From the NCBI GenBank assembly GCA_046728935.1, contig JBKPFS010000175.1:1-11468 (forward strand): 11,468 nt of DNA. The letters run 5' to 3'. How positions within the stretch are numbered: position 1 is the first letter of the stretch; every line of letters starts with the position of its first letter. A model generated the notes under the pieces. The model worked only from the letters and a program-made list of their open reading frames with translations. It searched no databases and was not told where the DNA came from. Made by a program: the position numbers and the translations under genes. The stretch is from DATAFO01 sp046728935. GTDB taxonomy: Bacteria; Actinomycetota; Thermoleophilia; Solirubrobacterales; 70-9. Of the stretch, positions 1 to 5,706 are shown one piece after another.

Positions 1-1742
1 GCGTAATGGTCCTCGATGAGCGGGACCTCCGAACGCCAGGCGTCTTCGTCGACCGACAGCATCTCGGCCAGCGCGGCGTCGGAGACGTCGAGCCCCTCGG
101 TGGGCAGCGATCCCGGAGCCGGCAGACGGCCGATCGCGCTGTCGACGGCGTCGGCACGCCCCGCGCAGCGTTCGAACACCCACGCGAGCACGCGGCTGTT
201 CTCGCCGAAGCCGGGCCAGACGAACTTGCCGTCGGCGTCCTTGCGGAACCAGTTGACGACGAAGATGCGCGGCATCTTGTTCGGGTGCTCGCGCGCCATC
301 GCCAGCCAATGGCCGAAGTAGTCGGCCATGTTGTAGCCGCAGAACGGCAGCATCGCCATCGGGTCGAAGCGGAGCTGCCCGACCGCTCCGGCCGCCGCGG
401 CGGTCGTCTCGGACGACATCGTGGCCCCGAGGAACACGCCGTGCTCCCAGTCGAACGACTCGGTGACCAGCGGCTGCACCGTGGCGCGGCGGCCGCCGAA
501 CAGGAACGCCGAGATCGGCACGCCGTTCGGGTCCTCCCACTCGGGAGCGATCGACGGGCACTGCGCCGCCGGGGTCGTGAAGCGGGCGTTCGGGTGGGCG
601 GCGGGCTCATCCGAATCGGGCGTCCAGTCGCGCCCCTTCCAGTCGATGGCGTGCGCCGGAGGCTCGCCGGTCATTCCCTCCCACCAGATGTCGCCGTCGT
701 CGGTGAGCGCGCAGTTGGTGAAGATCGAGTTGCGCTCGATCGTCCCCATCGCGTTGGGGTTGGTCTTGTGGCTGGTGTTTGGGGCGACGCCGAAGAAGCC
801 CGCCTCGGGGTTGACGGCGTAGAGGCGGCCGTCGCCGCCGAACTTCATCCAGGCGATGTCGTCGCCGACGGTCTCGACGGTCCACCCCTCGAGCGTGGGG
901 ATCAGCATCGCGAGGTTGGTCTTGCCGCAGGCCGAAGGGAAGGCGCCGGTGACGTACTTGACGTCGCCGCTGGGCGAGGTGAGCTTCAGGATCAGCATGT
1001 GCTCGGCCATCCAGCCCTCGTCGCGGGCCATCACCGAGGCGATGCGCAGCGCGAAGCACTTCTTCCCGAGCAGGGCGTTGCCGCCGTACCCGGAGCCGTA
1101 GGACCAGATCTCCCGGTGCTCGGGGAAGTGGACGATGTACTTGTTGTCCGGGTTGCAGGGCCACGGAACGTCCTGCTCGCCCTCGGCCAGGGGCGCCCCC
1201 AGCGAGTGCAGGCAGGGGACGAGCTCCCCGTCATCGCCAAGCGCGTCGAGCGCCGCCTCCCCCATGCGGGTCATGATGCGCATCGAGACGGCAACGTAGG
1301 CGGAGTCGGTCAGCTGGACGCCGATGTGCGCGATGTGGGAGCCGAGCGGCCCCATCGAGAAGGGCACCACGTACATCGTCCGCCCGCGCATCGAGCCCCG
1401 GAAGAGGCCGGTAAGCGTCTCGCGCATCTCCCCGGGGTCGCGCCAGTTGTTCGTCGGCCCCGCGTCCTCCTCGCGCTCCGAGCAGATAAACGTCCGGTCC
1501 TCGACCCTGGCCACGTCACCGGGGTCGGAGCGGGCGAGATAGGAATTCGGCCGCTTGGCCTCGGACAGCCGCTCGAAGGTCCCCGCGTCGACCAGCGCCT
1601 GGCAGAGGCGGTCGTACTCCTCCGCCGAGCCGTCGCACCAGTGAATCGCGTCCGGCTGCGTCAGCTCCGCGACCTCCTCGACCCAGGAGACCAGCTTCGC
1701 GTTCTTCGTCGGCGCCTCGGTGGCGGCCGTTGACTCGCTCAA
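1..1742 (-). CDS. pckG: Phosphoenolpyruvate carboxykinase (GTP), C-terminus cut by window edge
   Basis: This cytoplasmic enzyme interconverts oxaloacetate + GTP and PEP + CO2 + GDP, linking the TCA cycle to gluconeogenesis. On the minus strand 580 codons are open with no stop before the window edge. The family is about 600-620 residues, so only a few tens of C-terminal residues are missing. Visible motifs are the substrate-binding segment RGRTMYVVPFSMGP near residues 118-131, the P-loop with the hallmark active-site cysteine in FPSACGKTNLAM (Cys272), the kinase-2 metal-binding motif VGDDIAWMKF (Asp294/Asp295) and FGGRR (415-419). The Cys-containing P-loop is typical of the GTP form, not the ATP form. 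No ATG or GTG fits the N-terminus. I chose TTG at 1742-1740, with GAGGAG 12 nt upstream. An in-frame TTG at 1754-1752 is possible but lies directly against that purine tract. The gene is divergent from the small membrane protein at 1905, and a perfect hairpin lies 32 nt upstream of the start. Family assignment is very secure, the exact start less so. Confidence 0.96.
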   Translation of the reverse strand, partial: MSESTAATEAPTKNAKLVSWVEEVAELTQPDAIHWCDGSAEEYDRLCQALVDAGTFERLSEAKRPNSYLARSDPGDVARVEDRTFICSEREEDAGPTNNWRDPGEMRETLTGLFRGSMRGRTMYVVPFSMGPLGSHIAHIGVQLTDSAYVAVSMRIMTRMGEAALDALGDDGELVPCLHSLGAPLAEGEQDVPWPCNPDNKYIVHFPEHREIWSYGSGYGGNALLGKKCFALRIASVMARDEGWMAEHMLILKLTSPSGDVKYVTGAFPSACGKTNLAMLIPTLEGWTVETVGDDIAWMKFGGDGRLYAVNPEAGFFGVAPNTSHKTNPNAMGTIERNSIFTNCALTDDGDIWWEGMTGEPPAHAIDWKGRDWTPDSDEPAAHPNARFTTPAAQCPSIAPEWEDPNGVPISAFLFGGRRATVQPLVTESFDWEHGVFLGATMSSETTAAAAGAVGQLRFDPMAMLPFCGYNMADYFGHWLAMAREHPNKMPRIFVVNWFRKDADGKFVWPGFGENSRVLAWVFERCAGRADAVDSAIGRLPAPGSLPTEGLDVSDAALAEMLSVDEDAWRSEVPLIEDHY

Positions 1743-1774
1743 GTTGTGGCTCAACTCCTCTCTAAAGACGGACG

Positions 1775-1794
1775 GACCGGGTCCATACCCGGTC
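1775..1794. repeat. Perfect 8-bp inverted repeat upstream of PEPCK (operator or 5'-UTR hairpin)
   Basis: GACCGGGT (1775-1782) and ACCCGGTC (1787-1794) are exact reverse complements separated by CCAT. The element lies in the 162-bp divergent spacer, 32 nt upstream of the PEPCK TTG start. It is not followed by a T-run on either strand, so an intrinsic terminator is unlikely. It could be a binding site for a dimeric repressor of pckG or a hairpin in the pckG leader. The structure is seen directly; the role is inferred. Confidence 0.5.
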
Positions 1795-1904
1795 GACGCT
1801 TCCCCCAATACAGCCCAGCCATTCTGCCGCACCGGGGGGCGCCAGCGCGCAGCGACCCACCCACCCCGTTTGCGACCGCGCGTAGGGGGAATCAAGAGCG
1901 CACC

Positions 1905-2189
1905 ATGCTCGGACTCATCATCTATCTACTGATCGTGGGCGTGATCGCCGGTTACCTTGCTCGGCTGCTGGTCCCGGGACCTGATCCGATGGGCTTCGGC
2001 GCCACCCTGCTGCTGGGCATCGTGGGGAGCTTCGTGGGCGGCTTTCTGGGCTACGTGATCTTCAACGAGGACCTCGACCAGGGGGCGCTTCAGCCGTCGG
2101 GGATCATTGGGTCGCTGATCGGGGCGATCCTCGCCCTGCTGGTGTGGCGCAGCACGTGGGGACGCCACGCGCGCGCATCCCTGCGCTGA
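1905..2189 (+). CDS. GlsB/YeaQ/YmgE (transglycosylase-associated) family membrane protein
   Basis: This is a 94-residue, very hydrophobic protein. Three membrane helices are visible at about residues 2-22, 30-52 and 64-83. The glycine-rich pattern is typical of the family: GVIAGYLARLLVPGPDPMGF after helix 1, then GIVGSFVGGFLGY, and GIIGSLIGAILALLVWR near the end. The C-terminus is short and basic. The length matches the usual 80-95 residues. Members are small inner-membrane proteins often linked to general stress responses; their biochemical function is unknown and the name 'transglycosylase-associated' is historical. The start is the ATG at 1905, just where homology begins. A weak purine stretch, AGGGGGA, lies about 14 nt upstream. 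A longer in-frame extension upstream looks non-coding. The gene is divergent from PEPCK, and 270 bp separate it from the ABC permease, so it is probably monocistronic. Confidence 0.88.
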   Translation: MLGLIIYLLIVGVIAGYLARLLVPGPDPMGFGATLLLGIVGSFVGGFLGYVIFNEDLDQGALQPSGIIGSLIGAILALLVWRSTWGRHARASLR

Positions 2190-2216
2190 GCACCCCTCGT
2201 TCCACCGATTGCAGCT

Positions 2217-2228
2217 GACCTATAGGTC
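2217..2228. repeat. 12-bp perfect palindrome nested beside a 7-bp inverted repeat
   Basis: GACCTATAGGTC is its own reverse complement. It lies 27 nt after the stop of the small membrane protein. It sits between TTGCAGC (2209-2215) and its reverse complement GCTGCAA (2236-2242). The AT-rich centre and short arms fit a regulator-binding site better than a terminator, because no T-run follows. The role is inferred and no regulator can be named. Confidence 0.4.
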
Positions 2229-2403
2229 CGAGAAGGCTGCAACTACTGGATCTCCTCGTCCTTGCCGGGGCCGCCGTCGAGCTGGTCGCGCCCAGGCCAG
2301 CTTGAGCTTGTTTGTGGTTGCCCGACCGCCGAGCTGCCCCTTCTTCGCCTCTTCTTATGTGGCCCTTCGCCGGCGCTTAAGCGGGTCGGGTTTGATCGCG
2401 GCT

Positions 2404-2427
2404 GCCCGGCGGCCAGGACCGCCGGGC
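2404..2427. repeat. 9-bp perfect GC hairpin in the leader of the ABC permease gene
   Basis: GCCCGGCGG (2404-2412) pairs exactly with CCGCCGGGC (2419-2427) around a CCAGGA loop. It ends 32 nt before the permease ATG at 2460. No T-tract follows, so a Rho-independent terminator is unlikely. It could be a regulator-binding palindrome or a structured 5' leader. A GC-rich hairpin in GC-rich DNA can also occur by chance, but nine perfect pairs with a six-base loop is notable. Confidence 0.4.
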
Positions 2428-2459
2428 GCCACTTCAAGACACGCGAGCGATCCGAAGCG

Positions 2460-3926
2460 ATGTTCTACCTCCGCTATCTCGCCGCCGAGCTTCGCCGCCG
2501 CAAGGGCCGGACGATCCTCACCGCCCTCGGCCTCGGGATCGGCGTCGGGCTGGTCGTCACCGTCACGGCGCTCTCCCACGGGCTCGACGACGCGCAGGGC
2601 GAGGTGCTGGCGCCGCTCACCGGCGTCGGCACCGACATGTCGGTGAGCCGCCCCGTCACCGTCGAGGAACCGGGGGAGGGGGAGCAGCCGGAGTTCGGGG
2701 TCGGTCCCGGTGCCGGGCTCTCCGAGAAGGAGCAGCGCCAGCTGGAGAAGGAGAACGGCGGTGCTCGGATCGGCCTCGAAAACCTGGGCGAGCCCGGGGA
2801 GCACTTCCACAACCAGAGCTTCCTCAGCCAGGACCTCTCCCTCCCGGAGCGGGAGACGACGAGGATCGCCGATCTCGACGGCGTCGAGGGCGTTGCGGGC
2901 GCGCTGACCCTGAACTCGCTGGAGGTCTCCGGCAAGGTGCCCGAGGAGGTGCCGGAGGGCCCCACCCTCGCACCTGACTCGGGCACAGGCGCGCCCGAGA
3001 ACATCAACGTCGACCAGTCGACGGTCTCCGGGATCGACGCGTCTGAGCCCGATCTCGGCCTGATCACTCCCGACCAGATCACGAAGGGCCGCTATCTGCG
3101 CGCGTCCGACACCCGCAAGGCCGTGGTCTCGGTCGCTCACGCGGAGGAGGAGGGGATCGCCGTGGGGGACGAGGTCGAGGTCGGGCGCAAGAAGTTCGAA
3201 GTCGTGGGAATCGCAGACCTTCCGCTCGGCGGTGAGGCGTCGGACGTCTACGTGCCGCTGGAGCAGCTGCAGAAACTCTCCGATCGCGAAGGGCGCATCA
3301 ACGTCCTGCGCGTTCGCGCCGACAGCTCGGACCAGGTGGCGACCGTGGCGAGCGAGATCGAGTCCACGTTCAAGGGCTCAGAAGTGACCACCGCTCAGGA
3401 CCTCGCAGACCAAGTCTCGGGCTCGCTGGTGGATGCCCAGAACCTCTCCGACAAGCTCGGCGTGGCGCTCGGCGTTGTCGCGTTGGGGGCGGCCTTCCTG
3501 ATCGCCAGCCTGCTGACGCTCTCGTCCGTCAACAAGCGCACGCGCGAGCTGGGGACGCTGAAGGCGCTCGGCTGGCGTCAGCGGCTGGTCGTGCGCCAGG
3601 TCACCGGCGAATCCGTCGTCCAGGGACTGCTAGGCGGGCTCGCGGGGGCGGTGATCGGGGTCGGCGGAGCGGCCCTGATCGGCGCGCTCGGAATCAGCCT
3701 CGACGCCTCCGTCGCCACCGAGCAGGCGGGATTGATCGGCGGGCCGTTCGGCCAGGGATCGGTCGAGGGCGGTTCGAGCACCGTGGCGCTCGACGCCCCG
3801 GTCGACCTCGGGCTCCTGCTGCTGGCTGTCGCGCTCGCCGTGCTCGGGGGGTTGATCGCCGGCGCCGTCGGTGCCGGCCGCGCCGCTCGCCTGCGACCCG
3901 CGGAGGCCCTGAGGAGCGTGGAGTGA
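2460..3926 (+). CDS. ABC transporter permease, MacB/FtsX type
   Basis: This is a 488-residue membrane component of an ABC transporter of the MacB/FtsX (type VII) superfamily. These transporters use ATP for mechanotransmission or export at the envelope rather than classical import. The layout is diagnostic: one helix near the N-terminus (about 19-38), a large extracytoplasmic domain (about 39-332), then three helices (about 333-356, 385-411, 449-473). After helix 2 comes the conserved cytoplasmic coupling segment NKRTRELGTLKALGWRQR (358-375). The C-terminus ends in the family-typical RLRPAEALRSVE. The external domain is rich in Glu, Pro and Gly, especially between residues 65 and 185, and looks larger than the usual MacB domain. 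I chose the ATG at 2460 because MFYLRYLAAELRRRKGRTIL is a typical family start. There is no clear ribosome site before it. The stop overlaps the ATPase start by one base (TGATG). The substrate is unknown. Confidence 0.93.
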   Translation: MFYLRYLAAELRRRKGRTILTALGLGIGVGLVVTVTALSHGLDDAQGEVLAPLTGVGTDMSVSRPVTVEEPGEGEQPEFGVGPGAGLSEKEQRQLEKENGGARIGLENLGEPGEHFHNQSFLSQDLSLPERETTRIADLDGVEGVAGALTLNSLEVSGKVPEEVPEGPTLAPDSGTGAPENINVDQSTVSGIDASEPDLGLITPDQITKGRYLRASDTRKAVVSVAHAEEEGIAVGDEVEVGRKKFEVVGIADLPLGGEASDVYVPLEQLQKLSDREGRINVLRVRADSSDQVATVASEIESTFKGSEVTTAQDLADQVSGSLVDAQNLSDKLGVALGVVALGAAFLIASLLTLSSVNKRTRELGTLKALGWRQRLVVRQVTGESVVQGLLGGLAGAVIGVGGAALIGALGISLDASVATEQAGLIGGPFGQGSVEGGSSTVALDAPVDLGLLLLAVALAVLGGLIAGAVGAGRAARLRPAEALRSVE

Positions 3927-4654
3927 TGACGCCGCTCTACCGGCTCGACGACCTGGTTCGCAGCTACCGCAGCGGCGACGGCGAGGTTCGTGCCCTCGAC
4001 GGCATCGGGCTCGAGATCGGCCAGGCAGAGTTCCTGGTGGTCGCGGGACCCTCGGGCTCCGGGAAGTCGACGCTGCTTCAGATGCTGGGTGCCCTCGACC
4101 GGCCGACCGGCGGCGCGATCGAGTTCGAGGGGCGCGACCTGTCCGCGCGAAGCGACGGCGAGCTCGCCGACCTGCGCCGGGACCGGATCGGCTTCGTGTT
4201 CCAGCAGTTCAACCTGATTCCGACCCTGACGGCGTGGGAGAACGTCGAGCTCGCGATGGCGCCCACCGACGGCGGGGGCCCCGACCGCGAGCGCGGCGCC
4301 CTCCAGCAGCTCGAGCGGGTGGGCCTGGCGGCGAGAGCCGACCACCTCCCCTCGCAGCTCTCGGGCGGCGAGCAGCAGCGGGTGGCAATCGCCCGCGCGC
4401 TGGCCAACGGACCGGACGTGCTGCTCGCCGACGAGCCCACGGGCAACCTGGATACGGCCACCGGCGACTCGATCCTCGCGCTCCTTTACCGGCTCTGGGA
4501 GGAGACGAGCGTGACCGTGGTCCTCGTGACGCACGATCCGGCGATCGCAGGGACGGCACCACGGGTGATCCGCCTCGCGGACGGACGCGTGGTCGACGAG
4601 GAGGTGGGGCGCACTCCGCCACGCGCGGAAGCAATCGAAAGGACCATCCGATGA
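3926..4654 (+). CDS. ABC transporter ATP-binding protein, MacB/LolD type
   Basis: This is the 242-residue nucleotide-binding subunit that powers the permease encoded just upstream. All ABC motifs are intact: Walker A GPSGSGKST (41-49), Q-loop in FVFQQFNLIP (90-99), signature LSGGEQQR (145-152), Walker B DVLLADEPTGNLD (164-176) and the H-loop His203 in VLVTHDP. The FNLIPTLTAWENV and DEPTGNLD stretches are characteristic of the LolD/MacB/FtsE group. The ATG at 3926 is preferred over the adjacent GTG at 3923, since GAGGAG (3911-3916) is then 9 nt upstream. The start overlaps the permease stop by one base, indicating translational coupling and 1:1 expression. The 3' end overlaps the next gene by four bases (ATGA). 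Assignment is secure; the transported substrate is not known. Confidence 0.96.
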   Translation: MTPLYRLDDLVRSYRSGDGEVRALDGIGLEIGQAEFLVVAGPSGSGKSTLLQMLGALDRPTGGAIEFEGRDLSARSDGELADLRRDRIGFVFQQFNLIPTLTAWENVELAMAPTDGGGPDRERGALQQLERVGLAARADHLPSQLSGGEQQRVAIARALANGPDVLLADEPTGNLDTATGDSILALLYRLWEETSVTVVLVTHDPAIAGTAPRVIRLADGRVVDEEVGRTPPRAEAIERTIR

Positions 4655-5004
4655 CGAAGAAGGCCTGGGCGCTGGTGGGAGGCGCGATCGGGCTCGCTGT
4701 GGTCCTTGCCGTGGCCCTGGTCGTCGTGATCGCGACCGACGACGACGACGACAGCGATGCGCTCGCGAGGCCGGTGCCGTTCGCCGCCGGCGGCCTCGAT
4801 ACCGACGCATTCCAGGAGTTCCGCGAGTGTCTGTCCGAGCACGGCGTGGAGCCGCCGGACCCGAACGAGGGACCGCGGCGCAATAGGGTCCCGAAGCGGC
4901 TGCGGCGAGGGTTCGCGGAATGCCGCGACCTGCTGCCCGCGCCGCCGTCGGGCGCCCGGCGACCGCCCGGCGTGCCGTTCCCAGTACCCGTGCCGCAGAA
5001 TTGA
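4651..5004 (+). CDS. Small membrane-anchored extracytoplasmic protein with a cysteine pair
   Basis: This is a 117-residue protein with no name I recognise. It has a short basic start (MTKK), one membrane helix at about 8-28 that could be an uncleaved signal anchor, then a run of five Asp residues and a polar tail predicted outside the membrane. Two cysteines occur in conserved-looking contexts: FRECLSEHGVEPPDP (Cys60) and FAECRDLLP (Cys91). This pairing of a C-L-x3-GV-x2-PDP motif with a later FxxCRxLLP resembles small secreted proteins I recall next to MacB-type ABC operons in actinobacteria; I cannot check that here. The C-terminus is Pro-rich. There is no lipobox. The ATG at 4651 overlaps the ATPase stop by four bases and has AAAGGA seven bases upstream. 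The likely role is an accessory or periplasmic partner of the ABC pair, possibly through a disulfide. That role is inferred. Confidence 0.82.
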   Translation: MTKKAWALVGGAIGLAVVLAVALVVVIATDDDDDSDALARPVPFAAGGLDTDAFQEFRECLSEHGVEPPDPNEGPRRNRVPKRLRRGFAECRDLLPAPPSGARRPPGVPFPVPVPQN

Positions 5005-5019
5005 GGCGGTGGCCCATTA

Positions 5020-5694
5020 ATGCCGAACGTCCTGGTCGTCGACGACGAGCCCGCGGTTCGGGCGTCGTTGCGTCGCGCCCTCGGCCTCGAGGGCTTTGAG
5101 ATCTCGACCGCGGAGGACGGCGAGAACGCCCTCGACGCCCTGGCGGAGCACGACTTCGAAGCCGTCGTGCTCGACATCGCGATGCCGGGGATCGACGGGA
5201 TCGAGGTCTGCCGGCGAGTTCGGACGGCCGGTGACAGAACCCCGATCCTGATGCTCACGGCCCGCGACGCGGTCGACGACCGCGTCGCCGGCCTCGATGC
5301 CGGCGCCGACGACTACCTGGTTAAGCCCTTCGCCCTCAAGGAGCTGGTCGCCCGCCTGCGGGCGCTGCTCCGCCGCTCCGACCCGGGCGCGGAGAGGGTG
5401 CTCAGATTCGGTGACCTGGGCCTCGATCGCGGCACCCGGGAGGTTCGGCGCGGCGAGCGCGCGATCGACCTGTCGCGGACGGAGTTCTCGCTGCTCGAGC
5501 TGTTGATGGAGAACCCGCGGCTGGTGCTCACCCGCTCGCAGATCTTCGAGCGCGTGTGGGGATACGACTTCGGCCCCACGTCGAACTCGCTAGGCGTCTA
5601 CGTCGGCTACCTGCGACGCAAGCTCGAGGCCGGCGGCGAGCCGAGGCTGATCCACACCGTGCGAGGCGTCGGCTACAGCCTCCGCCAGGAGTAG
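5020..5694 (+). CDS. OmpR/PhoB-family response regulator
   Basis: This is a 224-residue cytoplasmic DNA-binding response regulator, expected to be phosphorylated by the kinase encoded next. The receiver domain (about 3-115) has the acidic pair Asp8/Asp9, phospho-acceptor Asp52 in VVLDIAMPGIDG, Thr80 in ILMLTARD and Lys102 in VKPF, so the chemistry is complete. The C-terminal winged-helix domain (about 126-222) carries the usual LSRTEFSLLELLMENP, LTRSQIFERVWG and HTVRGVGYSL segments of OmpR/PhoB proteins. The overall look is close to MprA-like actinobacterial regulators. The ATG at 5020 is 15 nt after the small cysteine protein, within a continuous operon. It probably regulates its own operon; the palindromes upstream of the permease at 2217-2427 are candidate sites. 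Confidence 0.96.
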   Translation: MPNVLVVDDEPAVRASLRRALGLEGFEISTAEDGENALDALAEHDFEAVVLDIAMPGIDGIEVCRRVRTAGDRTPILMLTARDAVDDRVAGLDAGADDYLVKPFALKELVARLRALLRRSDPGAERVLRFGDLGLDRGTREVRRGERAIDLSRTEFSLLELLMENPRLVLTRSQIFERVWGYDFGPTSNSLGVYVGYLRRKLEAGGEPRLIHTVRGVGYSLRQE

Positions 5695-5706
5695 GGCGGG
5701 GCTGCG

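Larger units (their letters stand above)
2190..2459. other. 270-bp intergenic region upstream of the ABC/two-component/P450 operon
   Basis: I see no credible gene in this stretch. In-frame extensions upstream of the permease ATG do not resemble the family N-terminus and appear to be non-coding. The region holds the palindrome at 2217-2228, a pyrimidine-rich run around 2336-2357, a 10-bp palindrome CGCTTAAGCG at 2374-2383 and a hairpin at 2404-2427. It must carry the promoter of the downstream six-gene operon if that operon is one unit. I could not identify a convincing -35/-10 pair by eye. Confidence 0.6.

Noticed and set aside
6..1733. A 575-codon plus-strand open frame covering the PEPCK gene
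   Set aside because: Arg/Gly/Pro-rich composition without motifs; it is the antisense shadow of a strongly conserved PEPCK coding frame in GC-rich DNA.
2374..2383. CGCTTAAGCG palindrome as an independent operator
   Set aside because: Only 10 bp with no flanking symmetry; mentioned within the intergenic entry but too short to stand alone.
2262..2459. N-terminal extension of the permease to an upstream TTG
   Set aside because: The added 66 residues do not resemble a signal or family sequence and cover the hairpin; the canonical permease N-terminus starts at ATG 2460.
4720..4752. GTC/GAC repeats able to fold into a hairpin, and a (GAC)5 microsatellite
   Set aside because: Explained by Val-Val-Val codons of the membrane helix followed by five Asp codons, which are complementary by chance; not a separate element.
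3578..5017. A 479-codon minus-strand open frame under the permease, ATPase and small Cys protein
   Set aside because: Shadow frame of three genes with clear motifs on the plus strand.
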